Positions 50,244 to 59,181 of a DNA stretch of 64,000 nucleotides are shown piece by piece. Made by a program: the position numbers and the translations under genes. Every line of letters starts with the position of its first letter. Positions within the stretch are counted from its first letter, which is position 1. The notes under the pieces were generated by a model. The model was not told the DNA's origin. It saw only the letters and a list, made by a program, of their open reading frames with translations, and made no database searches. This stretch comes from Mycobacterium sp. Aquia_213 (GTDB lineage: Bacteria; Actinomycetota; Actinomycetes; Mycobacteriales; Mycobacteriaceae). The stretch lies in contig NZ_CP113116.1 in NCBI RefSeq assembly GCF_026625985.1, positions 3,286,001-3,350,000 on the forward strand, given 5' to 3'.

Positions 50244-51584
50244 TTGGTTGAACTCGGCAATTTGGCAGGCACCGACGGTGCGGAATGGATCGGTCGGCCG
50301 CCACATGAGCAACTGCGGCCCAAAGCGCGCCCGCTGCTGCCCGCAGACGACCCGTTCTACCAGCCACCTTCGGGCTTCCAACACGCCGAGCCCGGCACGG
50401 TACTGCGCTCCCGCGACGTCGAACTGGCCTTCCTCGGCCTGATTCCACAGGCGGTTGCGGCCATCCAGCTGCTCTACCGGACGACGGACATGAACGGCGC
50501 CCCGGAGGCCTGCGTCACCACGGTGCTCGTTCCCGCCGACCGTGTCGTCGGGCAGAACTGCCCGCTGCTGTCGTATCAATGCGCGATCGACGCGATGGCG
50601 TCGCGCTGCTTTCCGTCGTATGCACTGCGCAGAAGGGCGAAGGCGCTGGGTTCAATCGCCCAGTTGGAACTCGTCATGGTGGCCGCCGCGCTCGCCGAAG
50701 GCTGGGCGGTTTCGGTCCCCGACCACGAAGGCCTGCAAGGGATCTGGGGCGCACCCTACGCACCCGGCTATCGCGTCCTGGACGGCATCCGGGCCGCCCT
50801 GAACTCAGAGCGGGTCGCGTTGTCGCCGTCCGCCCCGATCGGGCTGTGGGGATACTCCGGCGGTGGGCTGGCCAGCGCCTGGGCCGCCGAGATGTGTGCC
50901 GACTATGCGCCCGAGCTCAACATTGTCGGCGCGGTGCTGGGATCGCCCGTCGGCGACCTGGGCCACACCTTCCGACGCCTCAACGGTGGTGTGTTCGCGG
51001 GTTTGCCCGCGCTGGTGGTGGCCGCGCTCGCGCACATCTACCCCGAGTTGGACCGGGTGATCAAGGAACACACCAACGCCGAGGGCCGCGCCCTGCTGGA
51101 CCGGCTGGAAAACATGACCACGGTCGGCGCGATCCTGCGGATGGCCGGCAAGAACATGGGCAGCTACCTCGACGAACCCCTCGAGGACATCCTGTCCTCG
51201 CCCGAGGTGTCCTACGTCTTCGACAGCATCAAGCTGGGCGTCGCGACGCCCGCGCCGCCGGTCCTGATCGTGCAGGCCGTGTACGACTACCTGATCGACG
51301 TCCACGACATCGACGCGCTGGCCGATGCCTATTCGGCCGGTGGCGCCGACGTCAGCTACCACCGCGACGCGTTCAACGAACACGCACTGTTGCACCCGTT
51401 GTCGGCGCCGATGACGCTGCGCTGGCTCACCGACCGCTTCGCCGGCCGGCCGTTGAAGGACCATCTGATCAGGACCGCCTGGCCGACTGCCTTCAACCCG
51501 ATCACCTACACCGGCATGCTTCGGCTCGGCGTGATCGCGGCCAAGGTCATCACCGGACGAAAGATTCGCCGCCGTCCGCTATGA
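50244..51584 (+). CDS. Secretory-lipase-family alpha/beta hydrolase (Rv1592c-like)
   Basis: 446 aa from the TTG at 50244, which exactly reproduces the length of Rv1592c and its N-terminus (VELGNLAGTDGAEWIGRPPH). Nucleophile Ser in GLWGYSGGGLASAWAAE, catalytic Asp candidate in VYDYLIDVHDIDAL and His in FNEHALLHPLSAP. The LIP family (PF03583) includes fungal secreted lipases; no signal peptide is visible here. Expected to cleave lipid or ester substrates. An open frame runs upstream to 50187, but without a good start. Its end overlaps the DUF2567 gene by 6 bp, convergently. Confidence 0.9.
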   Translation: MVELGNLAGTDGAEWIGRPPHEQLRPKARPLLPADDPFYQPPSGFQHAEPGTVLRSRDVELAFLGLIPQAVAAIQLLYRTTDMNGAPEACVTTVLVPADRVVGQNCPLLSYQCAIDAMASRCFPSYALRRRAKALGSIAQLELVMVAAALAEGWAVSVPDHEGLQGIWGAPYAPGYRVLDGIRAALNSERVALSPSAPIGLWGYSGGGLASAWAAEMCADYAPELNIVGAVLGSPVGDLGHTFRRLNGGVFAGLPALVVAALAHIYPELDRVIKEHTNAEGRALLDRLENMTTVGAILRMAGKNMGSYLDEPLEDILSSPEVSYVFDSIKLGVATPAPPVLIVQAVYDYLIDVHDIDALADAYSAGGADVSYHRDAFNEHALLHPLSAPMTLRWLTDRFAGRPLKDHLIRTAWPTAFNPITYTGMLRLGVIAAKVITGRKIRRRPL

Positions 51585-52229
51585 GACGGACGCTTCCGGC
51601 TCCATCGGAAGCGAGTGCGTCGGCCGGCCGGCAAGCCCCGAGCTGCCCAAGTCGTCGTGGGCGCTTCCGGCCGCCAGCAGGGCATAGACCAGCGCGGCGA
51701 TGGCGGCGGGCCATAACAGCGTGATGGCTATCTGCAACGGCCCGGGCCCGAAGAACACCGGCGGCGCCTGGACGACGTAGGACACCGCGGGGCTGCCCAC
51801 CACCGGCACCTTGTCGACGTCCAGCGCGCCATAGCGCAGCAGAGCCAGCACCGCGCCCACCCCCGAGGCCACCCCGGCGGCGCCCACCATGCCGATCGTC
51901 AGCCCGATGACCATGCCCGGGCCGCGCAGCCGGCGCCACTGCCACGTCAACACCGGCGCCACGACCGCCAGCACCGTCAACAGACCCAGCAGCAGGCACG
52001 GCACGTCGAAGAAATGCTGGGACTCGGTGCCCAGGTAATCGTGCACCCGCTCGCCGGAGCGAGTCATCGCCACCACCAAATGAATCGGCGGGGCCAGCCA
52101 CGCCCATAGGGCGCCGACCAATACTCCGGTCGCCGAAAGTCCAAGCGCCACAAGGATAATCGCGCGCAGGCGGGACGGGGCGACGCGACCGGTGGGCTCG
52201 GCGGGCGCGGCCACCCAGGGTTCGGTCAC
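51579..52229 (-). CDS. DUF2567 membrane protein (Rv1591-like)
   Basis: 216 aa with about four membrane helices (IILVALGLSATGVLVGALWA, LLLGLLTVLAVVAPVLTW, VIGLTIGMVGAAGVASGVG, LLWPAAIAALVYALLAAG) and a Ser/Pro-rich tail. Function unknown. The start overlaps the end of the small Zn-ribbon gene by 4 bp, and both follow bioB in the same direction. Confidence 0.85.
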   Translation of the reverse strand: MTEPWVAAPAEPTGRVAPSRLRAIILVALGLSATGVLVGALWAWLAPPIHLVVAMTRSGERVHDYLGTESQHFFDVPCLLLGLLTVLAVVAPVLTWQWRRLRGPGMVIGLTIGMVGAAGVASGVGAVLALLRYGALDVDKVPVVGSPAVSYVVQAPPVFFGPGPLQIAITLLWPAAIAALVYALLAAGSAHDDLGSSGLAGRPTHSLPMEPEASVS

Positions 52230-52453
52230 CGCTGGGTCTCCAGATCCGCCGAGTCGACCTCACCGTGCCGCGAACAGCGAGCGCGCCACCCGTCGGGGCG
52301 CACCTGCACGATCATCCGGCGCCCACATTCGGCGCAGAAGCGCGGGGGCTCAAGGCCGAGCCGGGCCGCGGTGGGCACTGTGGTACCCCCCAATTCCCCG
52401 GTGTAGACGTTGTAGACGCCGGCGCTGACCGGAGCTCCCAGATCTCCAACCAC
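52226..52453 (-). CDS. Small Zn-ribbon-like protein downstream of bioB (Rv1590-like)
   Basis: 75 aa. CAECGRRM and CSRHGEVD provide three Cys and one His that could bind a zinc ion. Tuberculosis has a 79-aa gene at the same place after bioB. Probably co-transcribed with bioB (30-bp gap). Function unknown. Confidence 0.8.
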   Translation of the reverse strand: MVGDLGAPVSAGVYNVYTGELGGTTVPTAARLGLEPPRFCAECGRRMIVQVRPDGWRARCSRHGEVDSADLETQR

Positions 52454-52483
52454 AAGACTCCAACCTAGCCGTTGACGGCTGGC

Positions 52484-53521
52484 TTAGAGAGTCGCATTGA
52501 GCGCCTTGATGGGCATCTGTAGATCCTCGAGCAGTTCCAGATCGGATTCGGCGGGACGGCCGAGTGTGGTCAGGTAATTCCCGACGATCACGGCGTTGAT
52601 GCCGCCCAGGATGCCCTGCTTGGCGCCGAGGTCGCCCAGGGTGATCTCCCGGCCACCGGCGAAGCGCAGCATCGTGCGCGGCAACGCCAGCCGGAACGCG
52701 GCCACCGACTTCAGCGCTTCGCTGACCGGCATCACCTCGAGGTCGCCGAACGGCGTACCGGGCCGCGGGTTGAGGAAGTTCAGCGGCACCTCGTCGGGGT
52801 CGAGCTCGGCGAGGTCGGCGGCGAATTCCGCACGCTGCTCCAGCGTCTCCCCCATGCCGAGGATGCCGCCGCAGCACACCTCCATGCCCGCGTCGCGCAC
52901 CATCGTCAGCGTCTGCCAGCGCTCTTCCCAGGTGTGCGTGGTGACGACATTGGTGAAGAACGACTTGGCGGTCTCCAGGTTGTGGTTGTAGCGGTGCACG
53001 CCCATCGCGGCGAGCTCGGAGACCTGCTCCGCGCTCAGCATGCCCAGCGAGCAGGCGACGTTGATCTCGACCTCGTTGCGAATCGCCTCGATACCGGCCG
53101 CGACCTGGGACATCAGCCGTTTGTCCGGACCACGCACCGCGGCCACGATGCAGAACTCGGTGGCACCGGACTTCGCGGTTTGCTTGGCCGCCTCGACCAG
53201 GCTCGGAATGTCCAGCCAGGCGCTGCGCACCGGCGAGGCGAACAGCCCGGACTGGGAACAGAAGTGGCAGTCCTCGGGACAGCCGCCGGTCTTGAGGCTG
53301 ATGATGCCCTCGACCTCGACCTCGGGGCCACACCAGCGCATCCGCACCTCGTGGGCCAGCGCCAACAGCTCCTCGAGCCGCTCGTCGGGCAGCTGCAGCA
53401 CCGCAAGGACCTGGTCCCGGCTCAATCCCTCGCCGCCCTCGAGCACCTGCCGGCGGGCTACCGCCAGGATGTCGTCGTCATGGCCGGCATCGGTGGTGGG
53501 TCGAGTTGCCGCTTGAGTCAC
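52484..53521 (-). CDS. bioB: Biotin synthase
   Basis: Radical SAM enzyme that inserts sulfur into dethiobiotin. 345 aa from the GTG at 53521 (VTQAATRPTTDAG). The 4Fe-4S CxxxCxxC is in KTGGCPEDCHFCSQS; the 2Fe-2S ligands include Cys in EINVACSLGM, MEVCCGGILGMGET and Arg in TMLRFAGGREI. It has its own 185-bp upstream gap with a TGAAC/GTTCA inverted repeat, separate from the bioA-F-D cluster. Confidence 0.97.
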   Translation of the reverse strand: MTQAATRPTTDAGHDDDILAVARRQVLEGGEGLSRDQVLAVLQLPDERLEELLALAHEVRMRWCGPEVEVEGIISLKTGGCPEDCHFCSQSGLFASPVRSAWLDIPSLVEAAKQTAKSGATEFCIVAAVRGPDKRLMSQVAAGIEAIRNEVEINVACSLGMLSAEQVSELAAMGVHRYNHNLETAKSFFTNVVTTHTWEERWQTLTMVRDAGMEVCCGGILGMGETLEQRAEFAADLAELDPDEVPLNFLNPRPGTPFGDLEVMPVSEALKSVAAFRLALPRTMLRFAGGREITLGDLGAKQGILGGINAVIVGNYLTTLGRPAESDLELLEDLQMPIKALNATL

Positions 53522-53589
53522 CAAGTACTCCCCTGCATCTTTGTCGCGTCCGCGTCTGCGGTCACATCCGCCACAACGTCGTGGCAGCC

Positions 53590-53607
53590 TGAACGAAACG
53601 GTGTTCA
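53590..53607. promoter_or_regulatory. Inverted repeat upstream of bioB
   Basis: TGAAC and GTTCA flank an 8-bp spacer 69 bp before the bioB GTG. Related TGAAC-type half-sites are used by the biotin regulator BioQ of actinobacteria. The spacing differs from what I recall for that box, so the assignment is tentative. Confidence 0.35.
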
Positions 53608-53706
53608 AAGTAGGGTAACGGCCCGCGCGCACGCGCCCGCGACGTGGGCGAGCCCGGGCCGCGGATTCGGCTACCCGTTCACCGGCCTGTACCTGCTGTT
53701 CGGCGG

Positions 53707-54213
53707 TTAGAGCGGATGCTCGACGCGCTTGTTGCCGTCCCAGCGGCGCAGGCCCGCGAAGCTGCCCTCGATCTGCGCCGGCCGGCCCGCGATGCGCAGC
53801 GCCCGTCCCAGCTGCGCGCCACCGACCCGGCGGGCCAGCGTGACGTGTGCGGTCCACTGCCCGGGCAGGCTGTTGGCCATCGGCGCGGGCGCCAGATGCG
53901 GACGGCACAGCCGGTGCACCTCGGCGTGTAGCGCCAGCAGGTCGCTGGTCGGCACCAGCAGCCGGGCGAACACGGCGCTGGTCCGGCCGAACAGCACCGG
54001 CGCACCGATCAGGGCACCCAGCGGAAGCCGCTCGCGCACCGGACGCAGCAAGTCGTCGACGTCGGCCGAAATGCTTTCCGCGACGGCCAGCGTGACGTGC
54101 GGGCGGCTGGCCGGGGCCTGGCTGGGAATCCCGGCGCCGGCCAGCTCGTCCCAGATCCGCCGGATCGCGGCCTCGGTGTCGCGGTCGAAGACCAGCTCGA
54201 TCGAATGCACCAT
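53707..54213 (-). CDS. 2'-5' RNA ligase family (2H phosphoesterase) protein (Rv1571-like)
   Basis: 168 aa with the two HxTx motifs that define the 2H fold: PHVTLAV (His39) and AHVTLARR (His123). Such enzymes hydrolyse or ligate 2'-5' or cyclic phosphate bonds in RNA or nucleotides. Its place after bioD is conserved in mycobacteria, although no biotin role is known. The ATG overlaps the bioD stop (TGATG). Confidence 0.88.
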   Translation of the reverse strand: MVHSIELVFDRDTEAAIRRIWDELAGAGIPSQAPASRPHVTLAVAESISADVDDLLRPVRERLPLGALIGAPVLFGRTSAVFARLLVPTSDLLALHAEVHRLCRPHLAPAPMANSLPGQWTAHVTLARRVGGAQLGRALRIAGRPAQIEGSFAGLRRWDGNKRVEHPL

Positions 54214-54893
54214 CAGCGCACCAGCGAAGCCACCCAGTCACGATCGAACGCCGCGGCGCTCATCGACGCGAAGTCGTCGACGGCCAGCGCGCCGGACCCG
54301 GCGGGCAGCGCGGCCCGCACCGGCGCCAGCCGGTCCAGCGCGGACCGGTTCGAGGTCTCCACCGCTCCGGGATCCCGGGGCCAGCTGCCGATCACCACAC
54401 CGGCGCACGAAAGTCCTTGTCCAGCAATTGATTCCAGAGTGAGCGCGGTGTGGTTCAACGTACCCAGCTCGGCGGTGACGGTGACCAGAACCGCCGCGCC
54501 CAGATCGACGGCGAGGTCGCGCAGGGTGACACCGGCGGCGCCGAGTTCGACCAGCAGCCCGCCGGCGCCTTCGACCAGGGTGAGCCGGGCCGGGCGATCC
54601 AGGTCGCGGATGAGCCGCAGCATCTGCTCGCCGGTGGGCAGCGGCAGCCCGGCCTGCTCGGCCGCGGCGACCGGCGCCAGTGGCTGCGGATAGCGCGCCA
54701 GCCCGGCAGTCTCGGTGACCCCGGACAACCGGGTGATCTCGGCGAGGTCGTCGTCACCGGAGTCGGTGCCGGTCTGTGCGGGTTTACACACCGCGACGTC
54801 GATCCCGGCCTGACGGGCGTGACAGGCCAGCGCGGCGACGGCGACCGTCTTGCCAACTCCCGTGCCGGTACCCGTGACAGCCAGGACGGTCAA
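54213..54893 (-). CDS. bioD: Dethiobiotin synthetase
   Basis: ATP-dependent carboxylation and ring closure of DAPA. 226 aa. P-loop VTGTGTGVGKTVAVAALA, catalytic Lys in CKPAQTGTDSG and VEGAGGLLVELG. The ATG at 54893 overlaps the bioF stop. Confidence 0.96.
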   Translation of the reverse strand: MTVLAVTGTGTGVGKTVAVAALACHARQAGIDVAVCKPAQTGTDSGDDDLAEITRLSGVTETAGLARYPQPLAPVAAAEQAGLPLPTGEQMLRLIRDLDRPARLTLVEGAGGLLVELGAAGVTLRDLAVDLGAAVLVTVTAELGTLNHTALTLESIAGQGLSCAGVVIGSWPRDPGAVETSNRSALDRLAPVRAALPAGSGALAVDDFASMSAAAFDRDWVASLVR

Positions 54894-56038
54894 CGGCGCG
54901 CCACGGCAAGAACATCGGTCAGCACCCGGCGCGCGACCTCGAGCTCGGCGTCATCGAGCGACGCGCGCGCGGTCAGCCGCAGTCGCGACGTCCCGGCGGG
55001 CACGGTCGGGGGCCGGAAGCACCCCACCCGCACGCCGGCGTCCAGGCAGGCGGTCGCGGCGGCCACCGCCACCTCGGGGTCGCCCAGTATCACCGACACC
55101 ACCGCCGACTGCGGTTCCTCGGGCACGCCGCAGATGTCGGCCAACTCGCGGGCGTGCCGCAGCACCGCGTCGGGCCGCCAGGCCTCGGCGCGCAGGACCT
55201 GCAGTGCGGCCATCGCAGCACCCACGGCGGCCGGCGCCAGGCCGGTGTCGAAGATGAACGGGCGGGCCGCATCGATCAGGTGGGCACGCACCTCGGGCGG
55301 CCCCAGCACCATGCCGCCCTGGCTGCCCAGCGCCTTGGACAGCGTGGTGGTCAGCACGACGTCGGGTGCGCCCGCGAGCCCGATCTCGTGCAGCAGTCCG
55401 CGCCCGCCGCCCCGCACGCCGAGCCCGTGCGCCTCGTCGACGATCAGCAGCGCCCGGTGGCGGCGGCACACGTCGTGCAGCTCGCGCAGCGGGGCCAGCA
55501 CGCCGTCGGCGCTGAAGACCGATTCGGTGATGACGACGGCCCGCTCCTCGTCGCGGGCGCCCAGGGCCGCGTCGACGGCATCCACGTCCCGGTGCGGCGT
55601 CACCACCACCCGCGCGCGCGACAGCCGACAGGCGTCCACCAGCGACGCATGCGAACGGGCCTCCGAGACCAGCAGCGAACCCGGGCCGGACAGGCCGACC
55701 ACGGCGCCGAGGTTGGCGGTGTATCCCGAGGAGAACAGCAACCCGGCGGCGGCGCCGACGTAGTCGGCGAGCTCGGTCTCGAACTGCTGATGCAGTTCGG
55801 TATCGCCGGTGACCAGGCGCGAACCGGTGGCGCCGGCACCCCAGAGCCGCAGCGCCGCGACGCCGCCTTCGATCACGTCGGGGTGTTGCGACAGACCGAG
55901 GTAGTCGTTGGACGCCAGGTCCAGTTCGGTGGCGACCGCCGGGCGCGGCCGCAACGAACGCCGCAGCCCGGCCTCGCGGCGCTGCTGCTCCACCGCCTCC
56001 AGCCAGGCCAGCGGGGAAACCTCGATCGGTGCCTTCAT
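54890..56038 (-). CDS. bioF: 8-amino-7-oxononanoate synthase
   Basis: PLP enzyme joining pimeloyl thioester and alanine. 382 aa. PLP Lys in LTTTLSKALGSQGGMV, IVDEAHGLGVRGG and LASNDYLGLSQHP typical of the alpha-oxoamine synthases. ATG at 56038, 6 bp after bioA. Confidence 0.96.
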   Translation of the reverse strand: MKAPIEVSPLAWLEAVEQQRREAGLRRSLRPRPAVATELDLASNDYLGLSQHPDVIEGGVAALRLWGAGATGSRLVTGDTELHQQFETELADYVGAAAGLLFSSGYTANLGAVVGLSGPGSLLVSEARSHASLVDACRLSRARVVVTPHRDVDAVDAALGARDEERAVVITESVFSADGVLAPLRELHDVCRRHRALLIVDEAHGLGVRGGGRGLLHEIGLAGAPDVVLTTTLSKALGSQGGMVLGPPEVRAHLIDAARPFIFDTGLAPAAVGAAMAALQVLRAEAWRPDAVLRHARELADICGVPEEPQSAVVSVILGDPEVAVAAATACLDAGVRVGCFRPPTVPAGTSRLRLTARASLDDAELEVARRVLTDVLAVARR

Positions 56039-56044
56039 CGCCGT

Positions 56045-57349
56045 TCAGCCTACGAGCCGTGCGACCTCGACCATCGCGGAGGTGATCTGCGCGATCTCGT
56101 CGGGCCCGCAGATGTAGGGCGGCATCGCGTAGACCAGGTTGCGGAACGGGCGCAGCCAGATGCCGTGGTCCAGCGCGGCGGGGGTCGCCACGGCCAGGTC
56201 GACCGGCCCGGCGCATTCGATGACGCCGATGGCGCCGCACACCCGCACGTCGGCCACGCCGGGCAGGGCCCGGGCCGGCTCGAGTCCCGCCGCGAGCCCG
56301 GCCGCGATGTCGGCGACCCGCGACCGCCAATCCTGGCCCAGCAGCACCTCGACGCTGGCCACCGACACCGCACAGGCCAGCGGGTTGGCCATGAACGTGG
56401 GCCCGTGCATCAGCGCACCCGCCTCGCCGGAGCTGATCGTATGTGCGATGTCGGTGCTGCACAGCGTCGCGGCCAGGCTGAGGTATCCGCCGGTGAGCGC
56501 CTTGCCGACACACATGATGTCGGGGCTCACACCGGCGTGATCGGCGGCGAACAACTCGCCGGTGCGGCCGAACCCGGTGGCGATCTCGTCGAATATCAGC
56601 AGCACCTCGTGCCGGCGGCAGATGTCGCGCAGGTCGCGCAGATAGCGGGGATCGTGGACGCGCATGCCGCCGGCGCCCTGCACGACGGGCTCGACGATCA
56701 CGGCCGCCAGCTCGGTGGCGTGTTGGGCGAGTTGCTGCTCGAACGCGGCGCTGTATGCGGCGTCGTAGTCGCGGGGCACCTGCGGGGCGAACACCTGGGC
56801 GGCCAGGATGTCGGTCCACAGCGAATGCATGCCGCCGTCGGGGTCGCAGACGCTCATCGGCGTGAAGGTGTCGCCGTGATAGCCGCCGCGCCAGGTCATC
56901 AGCCGGTGCTTGCCGGGCCGGCCGCGGCTGCGCCAGTACTGCAGCGCCATCTTGACCGCGACCTCGACGGATACCGAGCCGGAATCGCTGAAGAACACCG
57001 TCTCCAGACCGGCTGGGGTGATCTCCACCAGTAGCTGGGCCAACCGGGCCGCCGGTTCGTGGGTCAGTCCGCCGAACATGACGTGGTTCATCGAGCTGAG
57101 CTGCGCGGCCAGCGCCGCGTCCAGCACCGGGTGCCCGTGACCGTGGATCGCGGTCCACCAGGAACTCATCGCGTCCAGCACGTCGACCGGTTTGCCGTCT
57201 CTGACCAGCGTCAACCAGGCGCCGTGGGCCCCGACGGCCACCACGGGCGGGACGGATTCACTGCCGATCGTGCTGTAGGGATGCCACAGATGCGCGGCGT
57301 CGATCGCGCTGATTTGCTCGGGCGTCAACCCGGATCTCGCCGCAGGCAT
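56045..57349 (-). CDS. bioA: Adenosylmethionine-8-amino-7-oxononanoate aminotransferase
   Basis: Transfers an amino group from SAM to KAPA to give DAPA. 434 aa from the ATG at 57349 (MPAARSGLTPEQISAID). Class III aminotransferase motifs are AMSSWWTAIHGHGHP, WRGGYHGDTFTPMS, LLIFDEIATGFGRTG and the PLP Lys in MCVGKALTGGYLSLAATL. First gene of bioA-bioF-bioD-2H protein; divergent from the membrane protein gene at 57412. Confidence 0.97.
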   Translation of the reverse strand: MPAARSGLTPEQISAIDAAHLWHPYSTIGSESVPPVVAVGAHGAWLTLVRDGKPVDVLDAMSSWWTAIHGHGHPVLDAALAAQLSSMNHVMFGGLTHEPAARLAQLLVEITPAGLETVFFSDSGSVSVEVAVKMALQYWRSRGRPGKHRLMTWRGGYHGDTFTPMSVCDPDGGMHSLWTDILAAQVFAPQVPRDYDAAYSAAFEQQLAQHATELAAVIVEPVVQGAGGMRVHDPRYLRDLRDICRRHEVLLIFDEIATGFGRTGELFAADHAGVSPDIMCVGKALTGGYLSLAATLCSTDIAHTISSGEAGALMHGPTFMANPLACAVSVASVEVLLGQDWRSRVADIAAGLAAGLEPARALPGVADVRVCGAIGVIECAGPVDLAVATPAALDHGIWLRPFRNLVYAMPPYICGPDEIAQITSAMVEVARLVG

Positions 57350-57411
57350 AGAGACCGAGCGTAAAGCAGCCGGCTCGCACAAAAGCCGACCATCGGGGAG
57401 CATCTATCGGC

Positions 57412-57906
57412 ATGGCGTTGCCGTACCCGTTCGAGGACCCGCACCGCGACGACCGCGCCGGCTCCCCGCCGCCGCCCCAGGAGCCCCGCGAGCCGGCCGA
57501 TTTCCGGCCAATGACATACGGCGACAACGACTCTGGCGACGAGAAGTCACACGTCATTCGCCTGAAGGTGGCGCCTTGGGACCTGGTCGCCACGGTCACG
57601 CTGGTGACCCTGCTCGTCGTGCTGGCCACGGCGACGACCTGGCCGACGCGGCTCTACGGCTTCCTCGGCGAGGTGTGCTCGGACGAGACGTGCGGACTGG
57701 TCCCCTTCCAGGTCGACATGTACATCTACCCGGTGGTGTGGGGCGGGATCGGGGCGGCGATCGCCGCGGCAGGCATCGGCCCGTTCGTTTCGCTCTTGAA
57801 GGGCTGGTACATGTCCTTCTGGCCGGTGCTGTCGCTCGCGATCATCATGGTGAGCTCCGTGGTCGGCGATTCGCTGACCGTCTTCAGCACGCGCTATTGG
57901 CACTGA
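57412..57906 (+). CDS. Membrane protein of unknown function, 164 aa
   Basis: The first 45 residues are Pro/Asp/Arg-rich and disordered. Three helices follow (DLVATVTLVTLLVVLATATT, PVVWGGIGAAIAAAGIGPFV, WPVLSLAIIMVSSVVG), with a loop EVCSDETCGLVPF whose two Cys could form an extracytoplasmic disulfide. Tuberculosis has a shorter membrane protein (Rv1567c) in this slot. The ATG is 62 bp from the divergent bioA start. Confidence 0.8.
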   Translation: MALPYPFEDPHRDDRAGSPPPPQEPREPADFRPMTYGDNDSGDEKSHVIRLKVAPWDLVATVTLVTLLVVLATATTWPTRLYGFLGEVCSDETCGLVPFQVDMYIYPVVWGGIGAAIAAAGIGPFVSLLKGWYMSFWPVLSLAIIMVSSVVGDSLTVFSTRYWH

Positions 57907-58252
57907 TTCTCGACTCCGCCGCCCACTGCGCGAAATATTGCGGCCGCGCAGCGGTGTGAGACCGAAATCACAACTGCCGATAAAGATTTGGGCTCGGCAG
58001 TCACCGTCCGGTCACGGTCCTACACCAAATCCTTCGTGGGCCTCACCAGCTATTTTCCGGGTGCAATTTCTGATGTAGAAGTTTCTGTAGTGACTGATGT
58101 GACTCAACGGGCCAACCGACTGATTCACGTCCCCGCAAGGAGGCGGCGTTCGACCCCGAACTCGAGGGTCGTCGCGAGTCATCGAACAGCGGCCGAGGCG
58201 CCCACCGCGCCGAGGCCCTAACCCGACAGAGTTCAGGAAGGTTGGAACTCCA
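57907..58252 (+). promoter_or_regulatory. Upstream region and probable structured leader of ripD
   Basis: 346 bp with no convincing gene; the one open frame is short and unlike any protein. CGACCC (58151-58156) pairs with GGGTCG (58166-58171) in the last 100 bases, and GTTCGA/TCGAAC offers an outer pairing. The ribosome site region AGGAAGG lies at 58237-58243. I see no recognisable riboswitch, although leaders of other cell-wall hydrolase genes in mycobacteria carry one. Confidence 0.4.
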
Positions 58253-59086
58253 ATGAAGCGCATCTATTCGTTTGCTATCGGTCTCGCCATCTTGGCGGCC
58301 CCGATGGCCGCCGCCCCGGAGATCGCCGCCGCCGACCCCGGCGTCCGAGCGACCGACTACCAGCAGGCCACCGACGTGGTGATCGCCCGCGGTCTGTCGC
58401 AGCGCGGTGTGCCGTTCTCGTGGGCCGGCGGCGGCATCACCGGCCCCACGCGCGGCACCGGCACCGGCATCAACACCATCGGCTACGACGCCTCGGGCCT
58501 GATGCAGTACGCCTACGCCGGCGCCGGGATCAAGCTGCCGCGTTCGTCCGGTGCGATCTACCGGGTTGGCCAGAAGATCCTGCCGCAGCAGGCCCAGAAG
58601 GGCGACATGCTCTTCTACGGTCCCGAAGGCACCCAGAGCGTCGCGATGTACCTCGGCAACAACCAGATGCTCGAGGTCGGCGACGTCGTGCAGGTCTCGC
58701 CGGTGCGCACCAACGGCATGACGCCGTACCTGGTCCGGGTGATCGGCGCCCAGGCGCCGCTGCAGCAGGCTCCGCTGCAGCAGGTCCCGCAGCAAGCCCC
58801 CCTGCAGCAGGTCCCGGGGCAGCAGGCACCACTGCAGCAGCCGCCGACCCAGCAAGCGCCGCTGCAGCAGGTGCCCACGCAGCAAGCCCCGCTGCAGCAG
58901 GCTCCGTTGCAGCAGCTCCAGGGACAGGCACCGCTGCAGCAGGCACCGTTACAGCAGGTCCCGGCGCAGCAGGCACCCCTGCAGCAGGCACCACTGCAGC
59001 AACCGGCACCGGCGCAACCGGCCCTGCCGCAGCTGCCGAATCTCCAGACGCTGTTGCAGCCGGCTCAGCCGGGCGCCACGCGGTAG
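58253..59086 (+). CDS. ripD: NlpC/P60-fold secreted protein without catalytic residues
   Basis: 277 aa. Signal peptide MKRIYSFAIGLAILAAPMAA with cleavage near AAA-DPG. The NlpC/P60 domain (about 35-165) keeps the fold, but the catalytic Cys is Ala (YDASGLMQY, A80) and the catalytic His is Ser (TQSVAMYLG, S129), as in tuberculosis RipD, so it binds rather than cuts peptidoglycan. Residues ~167-257 are a Pro/Gln tail with eleven PLQQ units. Tuberculosis RipD is about 230 aa, so the tail is longer here. A strong terminator follows. Confidence 0.94.
   Translation: MKRIYSFAIGLAILAAPMAAAPEIAAADPGVRATDYQQATDVVIARGLSQRGVPFSWAGGGITGPTRGTGTGINTIGYDASGLMQYAYAGAGIKLPRSSGAIYRVGQKILPQQAQKGDMLFYGPEGTQSVAMYLGNNQMLEVGDVVQVSPVRTNGMTPYLVRVIGAQAPLQQAPLQQVPQQAPLQQVPGQQAPLQQPPTQQAPLQQVPTQQAPLQQAPLQQLQGQAPLQQAPLQQVPAQQAPLQQAPLQQPAPAQPALPQLPNLQTLLQPAQPGATR
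58751..59023 (+). repeat. In-gene repeats coding for the RipD APLQQ tail
   Basis: Imperfect tandem units of 15 and 24 bp around CCGCTGCAGCAG, giving APLQQ and APLQQVPxQQ. Unit order varies, suggesting slippage and divergence. Confidence 0.85.
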
Positions 59087-59102
59087 GTTTCGCGCGCGTT
59101 AC

Positions 59103-59168
59103 AAAACGCCACTTGCTCCACTGAGCAGCATCGCCGGGCGGCGAGCGCTCAAGAGCAGGTGGCGTTTT
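59103..59168 (+). terminator. Rho-independent terminator after ripD
   Basis: Arms of 16 nt (AAAACGCCACTTGCTC and GAGCAGGTGGCGTTTT) pair with one G-U, closing on a 34-nt loop and ending in TTTTT. Unusually canonical for a mycobacterium. Confidence 0.8.
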
Positions 59169-59181
59169 TGGGTAAATTAAC

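Noticed and set aside
53560..53706. Possible trace of phiRv1 or REP13E12 next to bioB
   Set aside because: No integrase, HNH or REP13E12-like coding sequence or direct repeats are present; the gap is only 185 bp.
57988..58221. 77-codon frame upstream of ripD
   Set aside because: No ribosome site, no family resemblance, and it lies in the probable ripD leader.
58751..59023. Regular repeats that could suggest a CRISPR array
   Set aside because: They are in frame within ripD and code for APLQQ units; spacing and spacers do not fit CRISPR. No CRISPR array was seen anywhere in the window.
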